From Undaria pinnatifida (lineage: Eukaryota > Sar > Phaeophyceae > Laminariales > Alariaceae): 64,000 bases of DNA. The stretch covers positions 14,592,268 through 14,656,267 of the forward strand of contig JABAKD010000020.1 of assembly GCA_012845835.1 (NCBI GenBank). The letters run 5' to 3'. Positions 42,866 to 54,330 of this stretch are shown here, piece by piece. Both the position numbers and the translations under genes were made by a program. The notes beneath the pieces are model-generated. The model made no database searches. It had not been told where the DNA came from and saw nothing but the letters and a program-made list of their open reading frames with translations. How positions within the stretch are numbered: position 1 is the stretch's first letter; the number at the start of each line of letters is the position of its first letter.

Positions 42866-43140
42866 TTACTTATTACCCACCGTCTCCGTGAGAGCGCAGC
42901 GGTACGACTGGGATCATGCCGTGCAACTTTTGGTGCAGCATCATTGCAAATATTCGGGCACACACTGTACGATCTCGTAAGCCAAGCAGCCCGCGTTGCT
43001 TGAAACGCGAGTGGCTGATGCTGTAGCTTGATTGTCAATGAATCTCGTGATCCCCCCCCCCGACGATTCCTTTTTTGATTATCACTCGATCTCCAATCTC
43101 TTACCCCCCTTCTTTGTACGAGTATTCTATCCTTCTTTTT

Positions 43141-43825
43141 CAGTCAATCTCGTGATCGCCCATCTGTGATATCCTGTGATTCGCCATCAAACAGTGCGGC
43201 GTATCGCTTTGCGAAGCGATGTGACTACTGCATGGACCTGCTAGACGCTGAGGACCCGAACTGCTGTGTTTCTTTGGTGATGTGATTGATTTATCAATTA
43301 ATCTTGCAATCTCGTGATCGCCCATCTGTGATATCCTGTGATTCGCAATCAAACAGTGCGGCGTATCGCTTTGCAGAGCGATGTGACTGCATGGACCTGC
43401 CAGACGCTGAGGACCCGAACTGCTGTGTCTCTTTGATGATGTGATTGATTTATCAATCAATCTTGCAATCCTAGCCGTAGCCCAGGACCCCCAACCCGGA
43501 CCCCGAACCCTGATCTATGATGTCCTTTGATTGACGATCCAACAGTCTGCGGCGCATCGCTTGGCGAATCGATTCGATGCATGGACCTGGTAAATGTTGA
43601 AGACCCGACCTTTGGCTTGAGCTATACCTGGTATTTGCTAACGTTTATTCTGATTGGTTTGTCAATCAATCCCGTAATCCTAACTTCGAACTTCAACCCT
43701 TACCCGTAATGCCTATGTTATCCTTTGGTTTTCTATCAACCAGTCTGCGGCGTATCGCTTTGCGAAGCGATATGACTGCATGGATCTGCCAGATGCTGAG
43801 GACCCGAACTCTGGGTTGAGGTCGA
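43141..43825 (+). repeat. Four-unit tandem repeat, 162 bp and longer
   Basis: Units start near 43145, 43307, 43466 and 43671 and share GGCGTATCGCTTTGCGAAGC and GCATGGACCTGCCAGACGCT with GAGGACCCGAAC. The first two are almost identical (162 bp apart) and the others are diverged. Each unit carries the same ATG-GAC-CTG start phrase (MDLPDAEDPN). Only the last unit runs on into a long open frame (43780-43969). Confidence 0.8.
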
Positions 43826-43969
43826 ATGGGGGAGACAGCGCTGCGGGCAGCAGCAATGGCGACGATTACGGTGGCGGAGGCGGTGTTGGGGGGAGGGGCA
43901 ACAGGTCGCGGGATATGGTTGCGACCCTGGCCGAAGTAAGGCCATCCTTCCGAGAGTTCGATGGAAAAA
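43780..43969 (+). CDS. Candidate first coding exon ending at a consensus donor
   Basis: ATG at 43780 opens MDLPDAEDPNSGLRSNGG, then a Ser/Gly/Asp-rich stretch (GGGGGVGGRGNRSRDMVATL) and AEVRPSFREFDGK. It ends at GGAAAAA|GTGAGT (donor 43970), phase 1. The sequence just after is G-rich intron-like DNA. Three further copies of the ATG region lie in tandem upstream, and one degraded copy of the 3' half lies at 44056-44145. I do not recognise the protein. An expressed gene running rightward from here would be divergent from the kinase. The donor and frame are seen; the gene is inference. Confidence 0.35.
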
Positions 43970-44055
43970 GTGAGTCAGGGAGAGGGGAGGGTTGTGATTT
44001 TTGTATCCACGGTTGCTGGGTACTTATGATATAGAGGCGGTGGTGAAGGGGGGCG

Positions 44056-44145
44056 GGGGGGGGGGGTCGAACTTGTAGCGGGATATGGTTGCGACCTTAG
44101 GAGAAGCGAGGAGGTTCTTTCAATGGTTGGAAGCAAAGATTGAGT
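44056..44145 (+). pseudogene. Degraded copy of the candidate exon's 3' half
   Basis: GCGGGATATGGTTGCGACC is shared with 43910-43928. The frame reads RDMVATLGEARRFF against RDMVATLAEVRPSF, but the donor is changed (AGATTGAGTGAG). The spacing between the two copies is about 165 bp. Confidence 0.55.
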
Positions 44146-44626
44146 GAGGTTCATGCGGAGAGAGTTGGGATTCTTGTTTAGGCGGTTGCTGTATACGGAG
44201 TATTATCCTGCTTTTGCTACCGGTATGCGAGGGAAAGAGAAGCTGGGATTTTGTTTGTACGACTGTTGTTGTGTACGATGGTTGCTGTTGCTGTCTCCTG
44301 TCTGCTGAGTTTGAAGTTTTGAGACGAATATGAGTAGGCAGCAACACACAGCAGCAAGCAAACCGAGTCGAGCGGCAGGACTCAAAACCAAAGCAAAACC
44401 GACAAGCTAAAGAGCTTTAACTCAAAATCAACGGTACATGTTCACGCCAAGAGCGAAGCAAAAAAGGGAAAACGCAATTCCGAAGCCCCCCGATTAACGA
44501 ACGAACAGCTGCGAAAAACGAAAACTTGAACCGAAACCAACACCAAAAGCCATCACCCAAAGCAAAACCAAGAGAAAAAGAAATACAGCAACAGGCACCA
44601 ATGTTTTTATTTCGCCGTCGCACGGC

Positions 44627-44722
44627 TATTGACCCTTTTTTGGGGGGGGGGGCGAACCCCTCCCTATACTAATTTCAAATTATATCCCCAAAACGGGTTT
44701 CCCATTTGTGAAGGCGTCAAGG
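44627..44722. mobile_element. M86 MITE, degraded
   Basis: AACCCCTCCCTATACTAATT and AACGGGTTTCCCATTTGTGA, with both TTAA ends altered and a G-run inserted. Confidence 0.6.
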
Positions 44723-44739
44723 CGTGAGGTTAGACACGT

Positions 44740-44980
44740 TTCGGGCTACACAAAACACGTTCAGCCGAGGCAAAGACATGAAAAAAGCTGACACTTTGAT
44801 GCGAGTGGACGAGGGAAGAAACTGCACATTACACGTTCAGCCGAGGCAGAGACACAAAAGCTGTGACACTTTGATGCGAGTCGGGGAGGGAAGGAACTAC
44901 GCAAAACACGTTCAGCCGAGGCAGAGACATAAAAGGCTGTGACGCTTTGATGCGAGTCGGCGAGGGAAGAAGTAGCTGGA
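44740..44980. repeat. 75-bp tandem repeat, three units
   Basis: CACGTTCAGCCGAGGCARAG starts near 44756, 44832 and 44906. Units end TTTGATGCGAGTCGGCGAGG. Confidence 0.85.
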
Positions 44981-45324
44981 ATCTCCTTGCGATGAATGGA
45001 CGTACCGAAGTGGGGAGGGGCGAGAAGAACCTGCGTAACACGTGACCCCGGGTCTGAGTTATGTCTAGGGAGGGAGAAAGAGGAAGGACAAGCGCGTAGA
45101 GGATGGAAAGGAGCGATCCAAAAAACATGTGCAAAAAACGTCGGGCAGATCACATGCCCATTAAGGAGATGTCTTGTCAGGGCAGCTCAATCCCGGGTCT
45201 ATCTTATACCAGTACCTTTTTATTACGTATCTTATGTTTCTGCCTGAGGATGGTAGTCGGCCGTCCCGTGTAAACACACGCGGTATTTTTTTTTGTCCTG
45301 TCCCATGTTTGTGGTGGTAGTATT

Positions 45325-45520
45325 ATATGGTACAGCAGGGGTTCGCCAGTAACGCGGTGGTGTGCGAGAGCAATATGACCGCCTTGTTGGTGGAAGTCGC
45401 CTTTGTTAACTCGAGGTTTTAAGTGCGATTCCCCGGCGGTGCGAAGCAACATCGACAGCCTTGTATCGGCATGCCACCTTGCTGGGACCGCCTTGTGGGG
45501 GACTCCTACTGTATGAGTGT
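45325..45520. mobile_element. CAGTAACGCGGTGGTGTG element (pogo-like MITE relative)
   Basis: GGGGTTCGCCAGTAACGCGG, TGTGCGAGAGCAATATGACCG, then CGGCGGTGCGAAGC and CTTGTGGGGGACTCCTACTG. It shares CCAGTAACGCGGTGGTGTG with 62550-62570 and GCGGTGGTGTGCCAGAGCAA with 57283-57302. Confidence 0.55.
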
Positions 45521-45719
45521 GCAAGCATGCCTCTTCATCAGTCTCCAGCGTCATGTCGCGCCAAACGTGACGTGCGTCGCTTTATTTCTGGCCTATCCGA
45601 CGTAGCTTGTATTTCTCTTGGGCAGAGTGGTATATGTGGCCGGGAGGGAGCCGCGCGATCTGTATGATCTGTAATAGCACAGGTTTCCTGGGTTGGATTT
45701 ATGCTATGTACACTGAACC

Positions 45720-45915
45720 TTCGCATTTTTACTACACAGATCCTTCGCATCTGTGCTGCACAGATCCTTCACGTCTGTACTGCACAGGTCCCTTCACATC
45801 TGTACTGCACAGATCCTTCGCATCTGTGCTGCACAGATCCTTCACGTCTGTACTGCACAGGTCCCTTCACATCTGTACTGCACAGATCCTTCGCATCTGT
45901 ACTATACGGATCCTC
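45720..45915. repeat. 27-bp tandem repeat, about seven units
   Basis: CTGCACAGATCCTTCRCATC / TGTACTGCACAGGTCCCTTC units alternate. The motif CACAGATCC ties it to R3-like sequence at 45660 and 46680. Confidence 0.9.
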
Positions 45916-46329
45916 CAAAATATCTGGTGGCAGGTGAACAGCGTGCACGTTGCCTCCATTGTCAGATGCGATGAGCTGTGAGGTCGGCACGACTTGCCCG
46001 TTTTTTTTCTCCCTGCTATGACTACCCTACATTATTTTCAACTAGTTTGTCTTTTCCGGCGGTGCCGACTATCCAATGTATTACTGGGTTTTTGTACTTG
46101 TAGGAATGCTTGTTGCCTGCGGGATACCGCGTTTCTACGCTAATCGCAGCGGCGGAGTATGTGACTCCCTAAAGGCCGTAGCCGTGTCTGTTCTTTGATA
46201 CGGTGGCATGCAGTTAAAATTAAGGCCGGCGCTTAAGAAATGGTGGATAGGTTGTCTAGAAATTGAGGCTCGATTGTTGCACGAGGAAGAAGAAATTCGA
46301 TGTGGGAAATGCAGCTCAAACTGTTCAAC

Positions 46330-46575
46330 CGACTTGCCGACTAAAGCGAGCTCGTCGGCTTCGCCGCCGAACGATTAGTTAATGGTCGTAAAATCCTGCC
46401 GACTCGTGACAGCCCTGCAAATGCGTCGGCCTTCCATCCAACTCAAACTGGCGAACCTATATGCTAGCCGACTAGAGTCAGCTGCCAATTGTCGGCTTCG
46501 GCACCGAGCGCTTCGTCTGTTGGTGGTGAAATCCTGCCGGGTCATCATCGCCCTACAAATTCGTCAACATTCCAT
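46330..46575. repeat. Diverged tandem duplication, about 130 bp
   Basis: TCGGCTTCGCCGCCGAACG / TCGGCTTCGGCACCGAGCG, then GTAAAATCCTGCCGACTCGT / GTGAAATCCTGCCGGGTCAT and CCCTRCAAATKCGTC in both. Confidence 0.75.
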
Positions 46576-46888
46576 TCAACGTTATCAGACTCAGGTACAA
46601 AATCACACTATATTATTATCTGCATGGCCCATAGATCATGTTGCCGGATGGGAGCCGGATGGTACGCACGATCTATAGCACGGATCTCCTGGGTTTGATT
46701 TGTACTGCACAGATCCCTCATGTGGATACCAGGCCCTATCCCCTAGATCGTACCGCCTCGTTATCACTATAATCCTTCAAGGCCATCCTGGCTCCTCGAG
46801 GGCACTCTGAGGTGTCCCTTCATCGCTGACGCTCGAGCGTGTGCGGTTACGCATATTACGCACCTCGGCGTGTCTCCACAACATACTT

Positions 46889-46979
46889 CTTAGCCCCTTT
46901 AGAGCCCCCAAACCCCTCCCTACACTAAATCCAAGTAACTTTGTCCCCAAAAACGGGTTTCCAGTTGTAAAGGGGTTAA
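46889..46979. mobile_element. M86 MITE
   Basis: TTAGCCCCTTTAGAGCCCCC at the left, TTGTAAAGGGGTTAA at the right. Confidence 0.75.
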
Positions 46980-47024
46980 GGAAGATATCAACCTGCTACG
47001 GGATATAAAAAAAATGAAATAACT

Positions 47025-47235
47025 CAGCTTTGAGATCGAAGATTTCGTCGAAACTCATCTTTGCAAGCTGTGTGTGATACTCCGATCGGGCGTGTTACTG
47101 GCTGTGTGTCCTCATCAAGAATATAGGTTGGCAACTCCCCTTGGAACTAGCTTGCGCCAGGGTCAACAGGGTGATGTTGATCAGTCTGTGCGCGGAAACT
47201 GTAAAACCTGTTTATGAGGAGGACAAGATCGGACG
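47025..47235. mobile_element. C-type arm with outer flank
   Basis: CTCAGCTTTGAGATCGAAGA to CAGTCTGTGCGCGGAAACTG and TGTTTATGAGGAGGACAAGA. Confidence 0.75.
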
Positions 47236-47773
47236 GCTTATTTATCATGTCTAAACAGGTATAGGATCTAGATTATATCGATGATCTACGTGGTAGATTA
47301 TAACGATCGTGAGGTGTCTGATGTGTGGATGTTTACTAGAGAAGTGCAGTGCACGGGTGGACTTTGGGGGTTTGCAACCCTACCAGCATTATCGTAGTGG
47401 AACATGATCGTACTGTACCTGTCTTGCTACTATTTAATGGCTTACAGTACGGCAGTGAACGTATTGTGCGACTCCGCTTTTGTTTTCTGTTTTTTTTTTT
47501 TTTTGTTACCTGTCTTGCCACTACTTTTTACTAGACTGTCGAGAATGGGAATGATGAATCATTGTGGGACGCCGTTTTTTTTCTTGTCTCGCCGCTATCT
47601 ACAGACTCCACTAGTCGTAAGGCAATGTAGTAATATTACAGTAATGTGAGACTCCGTACGGATAGTTTATGGGAACCTGTGTTTTGACCACAGACTAGAT
47701 TATGGCGATGAGGCAATGTGAGAACAACAACGACCCGAATCTTGTTCTTTTCTTTTTGTGTCGGCATGTTTTA

Positions 47774-48163
47774 TCTTTTGCGATGTATGTGCCATGTACT
47801 GGTAGTACGTGTCAGGTATCGCATTCTACTTGCAATACAACAGCTACGACTGTGAGTTTGTATACTAATAGTAAGTCGCCAGCTAGGTGTCGCTAGGTAG
47901 TATAGTTTGTTGCGAAGGTGCCAACTATCCAACTTTTTTTCGTATTTGGGTTTCCTTGTTTTCAGGAAGGCTTGTATGGTACGGGGTACGTATTTCCGGC
48001 CGTCTCCAAGTAGTACTACACGCTGCCAGCACGCAAAGAGGCCTCCTGTCGTCAGCTCTATTACGAGTATGTCTCTCGTTAGTACGTTCAGCATCCAGCG
48101 GATGAACACCTGCGGCTCGGGTGTTTGAGCGATGCTCGTCCTGACTGCTGCGTATCTATTCAA
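47774..48163 (-). other. Open frame of 130 codons, unrecognised
   Basis: Starts MNRYAAVRTSIAQTPEPQVF and includes VELTTGG-like (VIELTTGGLFACWQRVVLLG) and RTIQAFLKTRKPKYEKKL. The composition is protein-like, but part of it (around GTGCCAACTATCCAAC on plus, 47917-47985) is related to 46050-46130, so it may lie in a dispersed repeat. I see no domain. Confidence 0.2.
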
Positions 48164-48746
48164 CGAAGACCGTAAGGCTTAGAAATGAAAATGTCGTAGA
48201 TCACGGATTGGTTTTGTGTGGTATGATACCAGGTGCATGGTAATTTGTAACTCATCCAATACCACGGAGCGTATGACATGGTGTGTGCTAGCTCAACTCT
48301 GAACCTTTCTTGAATCGCCGACACTGAACAAAGCAATCTAACTCTGGTCATGCGTGATGAATACAGAAGCCCCCGCGAAGTTGCACGTACATCGCTCGTG
48401 CAAGGTTTTTTAGATTCGCACGTAAATTCAATAGCGATTTATGTTCTTATGGCGGCTCCCTATGTGCAAGCCCGCAAAAAACGACGGTTGCCCTGCCCAG
48501 ACCAACCCGACCCCAGACCTGACCCTATCCCTGACCCTGAACCCAACGCAACCTTTTGGGGCGCTCGAGGTCTGCTCTCGAGGTCGGCAGGGGCAGCATT
48601 GAGTTTACGTGCAAATCTGAAAACCTTGCACGTACGTGCTTATAAACGCTTTGGTCTAAATACAGTAAATGCAGTAAATAAAGTGTCATCTTGTATTTGG
48701 TTTTGATTCGTGAAAACTTGCTAAGACCGGGCGGCCGATGTAGTAC

Positions 48747-48805
48747 GCAGCTTGCAAAGATGAGCATCGACCCTTAGTTTCGTCGAACTCACAGCTGACG
48801 TTTTC
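48747..48805. mobile_element. D-type arm (solo)
   Basis: CGCAGCTTGCAAAGATGAGC, ATCGACCCTTAGTTTCGTCG and CTCACAGCTGACG. Confidence 0.7.
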
Positions 48806-48989
48806 CGAATAATTCTAATGAACTATTTTCTCCATGCTCCTGTCGTAAGGGATATCCCAGCGGTCTATTTTCTATGCGTTTTTTTTTGTGCTCTTGTTTA
48901 CTGGTGGTGTGCTACTGCGTGTCACACGAGTATTTGCCGTTACGGCACAACGCGACACCAGTGACAAGTCCCCCAAACGGAGACGGCAC

Positions 48990-49135
48990 GTCCTTATTTC
49001 TGGTGCATCCGTATAAAGTCTGATAAACCGAGACGAGCTTTAGGATGTAGTACCTGTTTGGTACGTTCGTATTTCTGGTGCATCCGTATAAAGTCTGATA
49101 AACCGAGACGAGCTTTAGGATGTACCTGTTTGGTG
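48990..49135. repeat. 75-bp tandem duplication
   Basis: TTTCTGGTGCATCCGTATAA ... CGAGACGAGCTTTAGGATGT is present twice with almost no change. Confidence 0.9.
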
Positions 49136-49139
49136 ATCA

Positions 49140-49815
49140 AACCCAGAGCTTAACTTGGCCGATTGATTGTACTTTTTTTAGTGTACTACAATGCCAAATC
49201 GGGTATTTTTTTGCCTCCAGAGACGCCTTCAGCGGGACCCTGCGAAGGCGCCTCCGGCGAGCCCTCCGGGGGCGCCTCCAGCGGGGCCCCTTTGGCCGGG
49301 GTGACTTTTTTGCTCTTTTCGCTCGCTTGGCTATAGTGGACTAACGCCAGCCAACTAGTCGATTGAAGTCTATCACGTAGGCGGGGACTCCAGCCAACTC
49401 ACACCCCGATAACGACAGCAGTATACTTCATATGAATCCGTCATTCTTCTAAAGACCAGTAGCGTAGGATGAAGCAGTGGCTTCACCTCTGGCGAGGGCT
49501 GTCGGGGACCCCACCACCCGTCGCGAATCGCAGGGAACTACGAGGAAATAGTTGCAATTTCCTCGAGCTTTTGATGAACCATAATCTGGTGGAAACCCTT
49601 CTTCCCGAAGATGTCAGGGAGACTGCCAAGTCAAGGGAAAACGTCCCAGCGGTCGGTCGAGAGTGTACGACCAAGCTTTCCGCACTAAAACCTAGTAGTT
49701 TGGCGCCAGTCAAGGGAAATTTTGGGAACCTTGCTGTCAGTTTAGGGCTGGAAGTGCTGTCTCCTGACGTCTTAGCTTCTTCGGCGTGGATTCGTTCGAA
49801 GAAAGCACCTTATAC
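49140..49815. other. Unique sequence with an open frame and repeat R4
   Basis: A plus frame starting at 49469 stays open for 130 codons (MKQWLHLWRGLSGTPPP...). Its middle (49625-49772) is a copy of repeat R4, also found inverted at 61075-61213 and 61248-61385, and its end runs into the T1 SINE. I therefore do not call it a gene. Confidence 0.4.
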
Positions 49816-50112
49816 CCGGTCGCCCCGGCGGCGTATCAGGTTATCCTCGAGCCTGGTATAGGTCAGTTTCGTGAGTTCGAGCCCCGCCGAGAGCATACTC
49901 GTAATAAATTCGTTGGGACTTTTTCTTGAGCACAAATTGACTTGCGGAAAGCGCGAGAGCGTGAGTTAGCAACACTCTTGTGAAAAATCGACGAGCAGTG
50001 GGATTGCTGAACCCTATGCGCGATACATATTGAAGGGAAGGACCGGGGGGGGTAGAAAGGATGACACCTGTGACCACGGCTTGTCCAGAAGCTGGAAAGT
50101 AAAAAGTGTGCA
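49816..50112 (+). mobile_element. tRNA-derived SINE (T1), full length
   Basis: CCGGTCGCCCCGGCGGCGTA, TCAGGTTATCC, GTGAGTTCGAGCCCCGCC, then GACTTGCGGAAAGCGCGAGA, GGATTGCTGAACCCTATGCG and GACCACGGCTTGTCCAGAAG. A short A-rich end follows. Confidence 0.8.
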
Positions 50113-50521
50113 ACAAATATATATAGCAACACGCAAGATAACCCACACGCCCGGGTATGATTGTTTAGAGCGTGGCTTTTGTTTACTCAACAAGGGGGTG
50201 GGGGGCACACAACGGCAACGGTGGTGAAAGGAAAGGCCTTCTATTGGTCCTGACTGGTTGTTCCTCGATATGTTGGTCGCTCTACCCCAGGTATATTAGT
50301 GCCTAACTGCTGCTGCTGCTGTGTACGACGACCGCGACGCAAGGATTACTAATCGTGTTGGAGCGTAGAACGTAAGAAGGGTCCACAAAAAAAAGATGCA
50401 GGTGGCGTAAAAACCTCCTGCGCAACAAGATTGTTACCTTTATTACAATTGGCTGTTAATATTCACCCTGGCAACATCCGCAGGACAAACGAGCGGCAGG
50501 GCCTGGTGTATCAAGCGTATC

Positions 50522-50588
50522 AAGCAGCTTGCGAAGATGAGTAGAGTATCGACCGTAAATTTATCGAACTCACACAGCTGACGTGCTT
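50522..50588. mobile_element. D-type arm (solo)
   Basis: GCAGCTTGCGAAGATGAGTA, then GACCGTAAATTTATCGAACTC and ACAGCTGACGTGC. Confidence 0.7.
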
Positions 50589-50694
50589 GGATTTTTTTTT
50601 TTTTCGAAATGTTCACCTGCGGAGAAATGTGTTGCGGAACGCGGAACCCAAATACCGTGTTATGGCACGCCGCAACATCCGCCCAACGCCTGCG

Positions 50695-50697
<3 letters not shown>

Positions 50698-50731
<34 letters not shown>
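50698..50731. repeat. (TGC)n microsatellite
   Basis: Eleven units. Similar CTG runs lie at 51018-51075 and 54231-54254. Confidence 0.9.
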
Positions 50732-51118
50732 ACCAGTAGATTTTACGGCACCTTAGGACAGAGATTTCCGGGAGCGATAGTAATGTTCCAGGAAAAAAAA
50801 TCCTCGCTGTTAGTGGCCAGGAGGCTAATCGTGGTCCATAGTTCGGTTTACAGTACTTCAAACGAGTTCGAAAGCGGCGCGTCCGTGTTTCAGCCCCGTT
50901 TGGGGTCCGAGTTGGGACCCGGATTGTGGTCAGGTTTGGGTTAGCGCTAGGTTGTAGTTAGCTCTGTATGAAAGCTAAACTTGTTTTCGGCCTGGCAGAT
51001 GCTGCAGCAAGAGGTATCTGCTGCTGCTGCTGCTGCTGCTGCTGTTGTTGTGGCTGCTGCTGCTGCTGTGGCTACTGCTTGCTTTACTTTCCAGCGTCGG
51101 CCACTTTATACCCCCACG

Positions 51119-51482
51119 TGTAACTGCCCCCGGGAGCAATACACGGCTATTAGTTGCCCTGGGGGGCAAAACCCGGCGTGTATTTCTCCCTGGGGGCATA
51201 ACTACGGTTGGTATTTTTCCCCCCCGGGGGAAAAACCCGGTTTTCATTTTTACCTCCGGGGGCAAAACCCGGTAACCCAGCGTGTTATGTCTCCCTGGGG
51301 GCATAACTACGGTTGGTATTTCCCCCCGGGGGGAAAAACACGGTTTTCATTTTTACCCCCGGGGGCAAAACCCGGCGTGTATTTCTCCCTGGGGGCATAA
51401 CTACAGTTGGTATTTCCCCCCGGGGGGAAAAACACGGTTTTCATTTTTACCCCCGGGGGCAAAACCCGGCGTGTATTTGCTC
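51119..51482. repeat. About 95-105-bp tandem repeat, three to four units
   Basis: TGGGGGCATAACTACGGTTG begins near 51191, 51296 and 51390. Each unit also holds CCCCCCGGGGGGAAAAAC and TACCCCCGGGGGCAAAACCC. Both are perfect palindromes or near-palindromes (CCCCCGGGGG), so single strands could fold repeatedly. Confidence 0.9.
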
Positions 51483-52118
51483 CCCGGGACAAGAATCTGA
51501 AACCCTACTTACGCTTGGCACCCTGGTCAAGCAGACGTGATCCTACCCGGATCTGAGCCCCCTAAACGGACCCTCGGTATATTTTTCGTCGCGGGCAGTA
51601 TCCACTTGGGACCCTGATTATCGCTGCCCCGCTGGGTTAGACATCCGTAGCCCCTGGTTTGATGGCTTTGACTGCCGCGCAGTGTAACGAGTTATGCGTT
51701 TGTTCGTGTGTTATTTGCGGATAAACAGGAGATCACATAGTGTGAGCAGCCGACCGAGCTCTCCGGGAGACAGTTCTGACGGTTACGTTGTGCAATAGTC
51801 GTGGTCCTTGTTTAGCGCCGGTTGAGTAGTGCTGGTTGTCCGCTAAAGATCCTGTGAAATTGTGTAGCACAGGTGGGAACAACCAGTAGTGTCAGTATGC
51901 GTAGTAGTGCCGGTTGCCGCCGTAGTGCCAGTGTTTCCCTCTATAGTGCACATACGGGCTCTATAGAGGGACCGCTACTGCTTTGTACACCATAACGCCT
52001 CAAATGAACGCCGTGCACACGGTAAACTCGTTCATACTGGCCGATCCAAAGAACAGGGCAAAGCAGCGGGTTTTGGCAGCTAGTATGTATCAAGTTCGCG
52101 TTGCAGCTCCTGTGCTGC

Positions 52119-52208
52119 TTAACCCCTTTAGAACTGTAAACCCGTTTTTGGGGACATTAACACTTGGATTTAGTATAGGGAGGGGTTTGGGGGCTCTCAA
52201 GGGGTCAA
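52119..52208. mobile_element. M86 MITE
   Basis: TTAACCCCTTTAGAACTGTAAA at the left. The right end TCAAGGGGTCAA is mutated. Confidence 0.7.
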
Positions 52209-52597
52209 AAACTACATCCTACAGAGTATGTAGAGGGGGGTGGCAGGTTTCAGAATCTTGCCCCAGGGGGTATTGTACGGTTTGGAACCCCTTTTACGAT
52301 ATTTGTGGCCACGTCCTGCGCCGCTGTTTAGAAAATATGTCGTTTCATGGTAAAGATTTGACCCATCAAGGCTTACTTAGACCTACTATATGTAGTTGTA
52401 GTGTAGGTATAAACGTGACGGCGGTACGTGACGGCTGTACGTGACGGCTGTCGGTCAAGGGCCAAGGTAGCCGTCAACCGACATATTTGATATTTGCTGT
52501 TGAGTTGTATCACCCGAGGAAATACACTGAGGGAAACGGAATCCCGAAAAGCTCGGCCTCCGTCGTGGGAGCACTGCGTGTGTTGTGTGTTGAAACG

Positions 52598-52774
52598 ATA
52601 GGGACAGCTTACGCTATACCTACAATGGGACCCGAAGGGTGCGCCGGCTAGCGTTGGGCTGCGAAAGCAACTGAGTTAAATCGACACACGACGCGTATGA
52701 AAATACGTGGAAGGGTGGTGAGCTAAAGCTTTATTTTTCCCCATCCGCCGGAGGATAAAAAAAAAAAAAAAAGT
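52598..52774 (+). mobile_element. S1 SINE
   Basis: ATAGGGACAGCTTACGCTAT, AATGGGACCCGAAGGGTGCG, AACTGAGTTAAATCGACACA and CCCATCCGCCGGAGGAT, with an A tail of 17. Confidence 0.85.
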
Positions 52775-52899
52775 TAACTTCTTCCTGTTGTCGCGATGCA
52801 GCCGCTAGCTGTAGTTTGCGCGCTAGCCGTTCATTTTGTGTGCTGTGTTGGTAGTTGGCACTGGGAACCGCTCAAGTCCGGCATCTACGCATCCACGCT

Positions 52900-53115
52900 T
52901 TCATGTGATACTGTATGGTTTAGTACCGAATGTGATTTCTGACGCGTGCTGAGACATGTTATACTGTATAGTGTAGTACCGAATGTGATTACTGACGCGT
53001 GCCAAGACATGTGATACTCTGTATAGTGTAGTACCGAATGTGATTGCTGACGCGTGCTAAGACGTTTGATACTGTATGGTATAGTACCGAATGTGATTAC
53101 TGACGCGTGCTAGGA
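52900..53115. repeat. 53-55-bp tandem repeat, four units
   Basis: GTGATACTGTATAGTGTAGT and ACCGAATGTGATTACTGACG with CGTGCTAAGACAT in each unit. Confidence 0.9.
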
Positions 53116-53392
53116 TAGAGGTAGCGATTTTGGCGAAAATGTTGTTTTTTGAATGACGGGGCACTCCTTAACCCTCCTTTGCCCGCAATGGTCGGAATGC
53201 GGTTCCTTTTTTCTTTTTTCTGCTTTTTTCTTTTTTTGCTTTTGCTTTTTAGACTTGGGCCATGAGCCTTTTTGATAATTTTTTTGCGATTTATTTTTTT
53301 CAAGAAAAAAAAACAGGTTTTGAGTGAGAGGTATAGAGCTCCTCATCAGGTTATTTACCGAGGTCATCAGGTTATAACCTGAGGTTGTAACC

Positions 53393-53473
53393 TAACCCCT
53401 TTAGAGCCCCAAAATCCCTCCCTACACTAACTGCAAGTAACTTTTCTCCAAAGAGTTTCCAGTGGTAAAGGCC
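53393..53473. mobile_element. M86 MITE, ends lost
   Basis: CTAACCCCTTTAGAGCCCCA, TCCCTACACTAACTGCAAGT, GAGTTTCCAGTGGTAAAGGC. Confidence 0.7.
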
Positions 53474-53689
53474 TCTGAAAAAAATTGGTGCACCTCTATG
53501 GTAGCGTGCGTGTACTATAAAAATTAAATATTTTTGGACAGTATCTGAAATTGCGCGTCCTCCCATCAATGTGATACTATTAATACAAGGCTCCCCTTCG
53601 GGATGGGGTTTGCTTGGTATCCCGGAGGCGTCGCAAGTCGAAAAGGGGAAGCTCAGGCGTTCCAATGACATGTACAAGTTTGAGCTACA

Positions 53690-54330
53690 GCAGTACTGAT
53701 TTTGCTGCTGCTGTATGCTTCGTACGTGGTATGAGGTCGGACGATGTGTGTCCGACTGTTGCGTTGGGCGTGGTAATGTATTCGTTTTTCGATCCCCTGC
53801 TGCTGTGCGCCAGCCACGGGCGTTTACACCGCCGTGACAACTGGCACGAAGGCGCCGCTGCTGTTGTATTGCTGCTGTACTGCATTATACTGTTTTTCTG
53901 ACTGCTGGGCTGAGCGACTACTTTTGCCAAAAAAAATCCGCCCCTCTTGTTGGTCGTTTTGTGTAGAGGGGAAACAGGCGTTACAGTGGTATACCTTGTA
54001 TGTACCAGGTACAAGTTTGAGCTACAGGGTACTGATTTTGCTGCTGCTGTGTGCTTGCGGTGTGCTTTGACTACCTGGTATGAGGTGTTGGACTGCTTGT
54101 TGCTCTGGACGTGTTGATGTTGTCGTGTGTTGTCGTGGTTCGATCTCCTGCTGCTGTGCACCAGCCACACGCACGTACACCGTGACTACTGGCACAAAGG
54201 CGTGAGCTTGGAGCGCGGCTGCCGTTGTACCGCTGCTGCTGCTGCTGCTGCTGTACTTCTGTATGCCAGGTGATGCTTTTGTGGCTGCTAGGCTGAACGG
54301 CTGTTTTTGCAAAAAAAATCCGCCGCTCTT
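53690..54330. repeat. Diverged duplication, about 325 bp
   Basis: GTACAAGTTTGAGCTACAG opens both 53669 and 54008. Both halves continue through GATTTTGCTGCTGCTGT, a GTGGTATGAGG-like block, TGCTGTGCRCCAGCCAC, CRCCGTGACWACTGGCAC, CTGCTGTACT and AAAAAAAATCCGC. No gene. Confidence 0.75.

Noticed and set aside
49469-49861. 130-codon open frame on plus with protein-like composition
   Set aside because: Its middle is repeat R4 and its end is the head of a T1 SINE. Only the first 50 codons are unique, which is too little to call.
51983-52444. 153-codon open frame on plus
   Set aside because: An M86 MITE (52119-52208) lies in its middle and no domain is seen.
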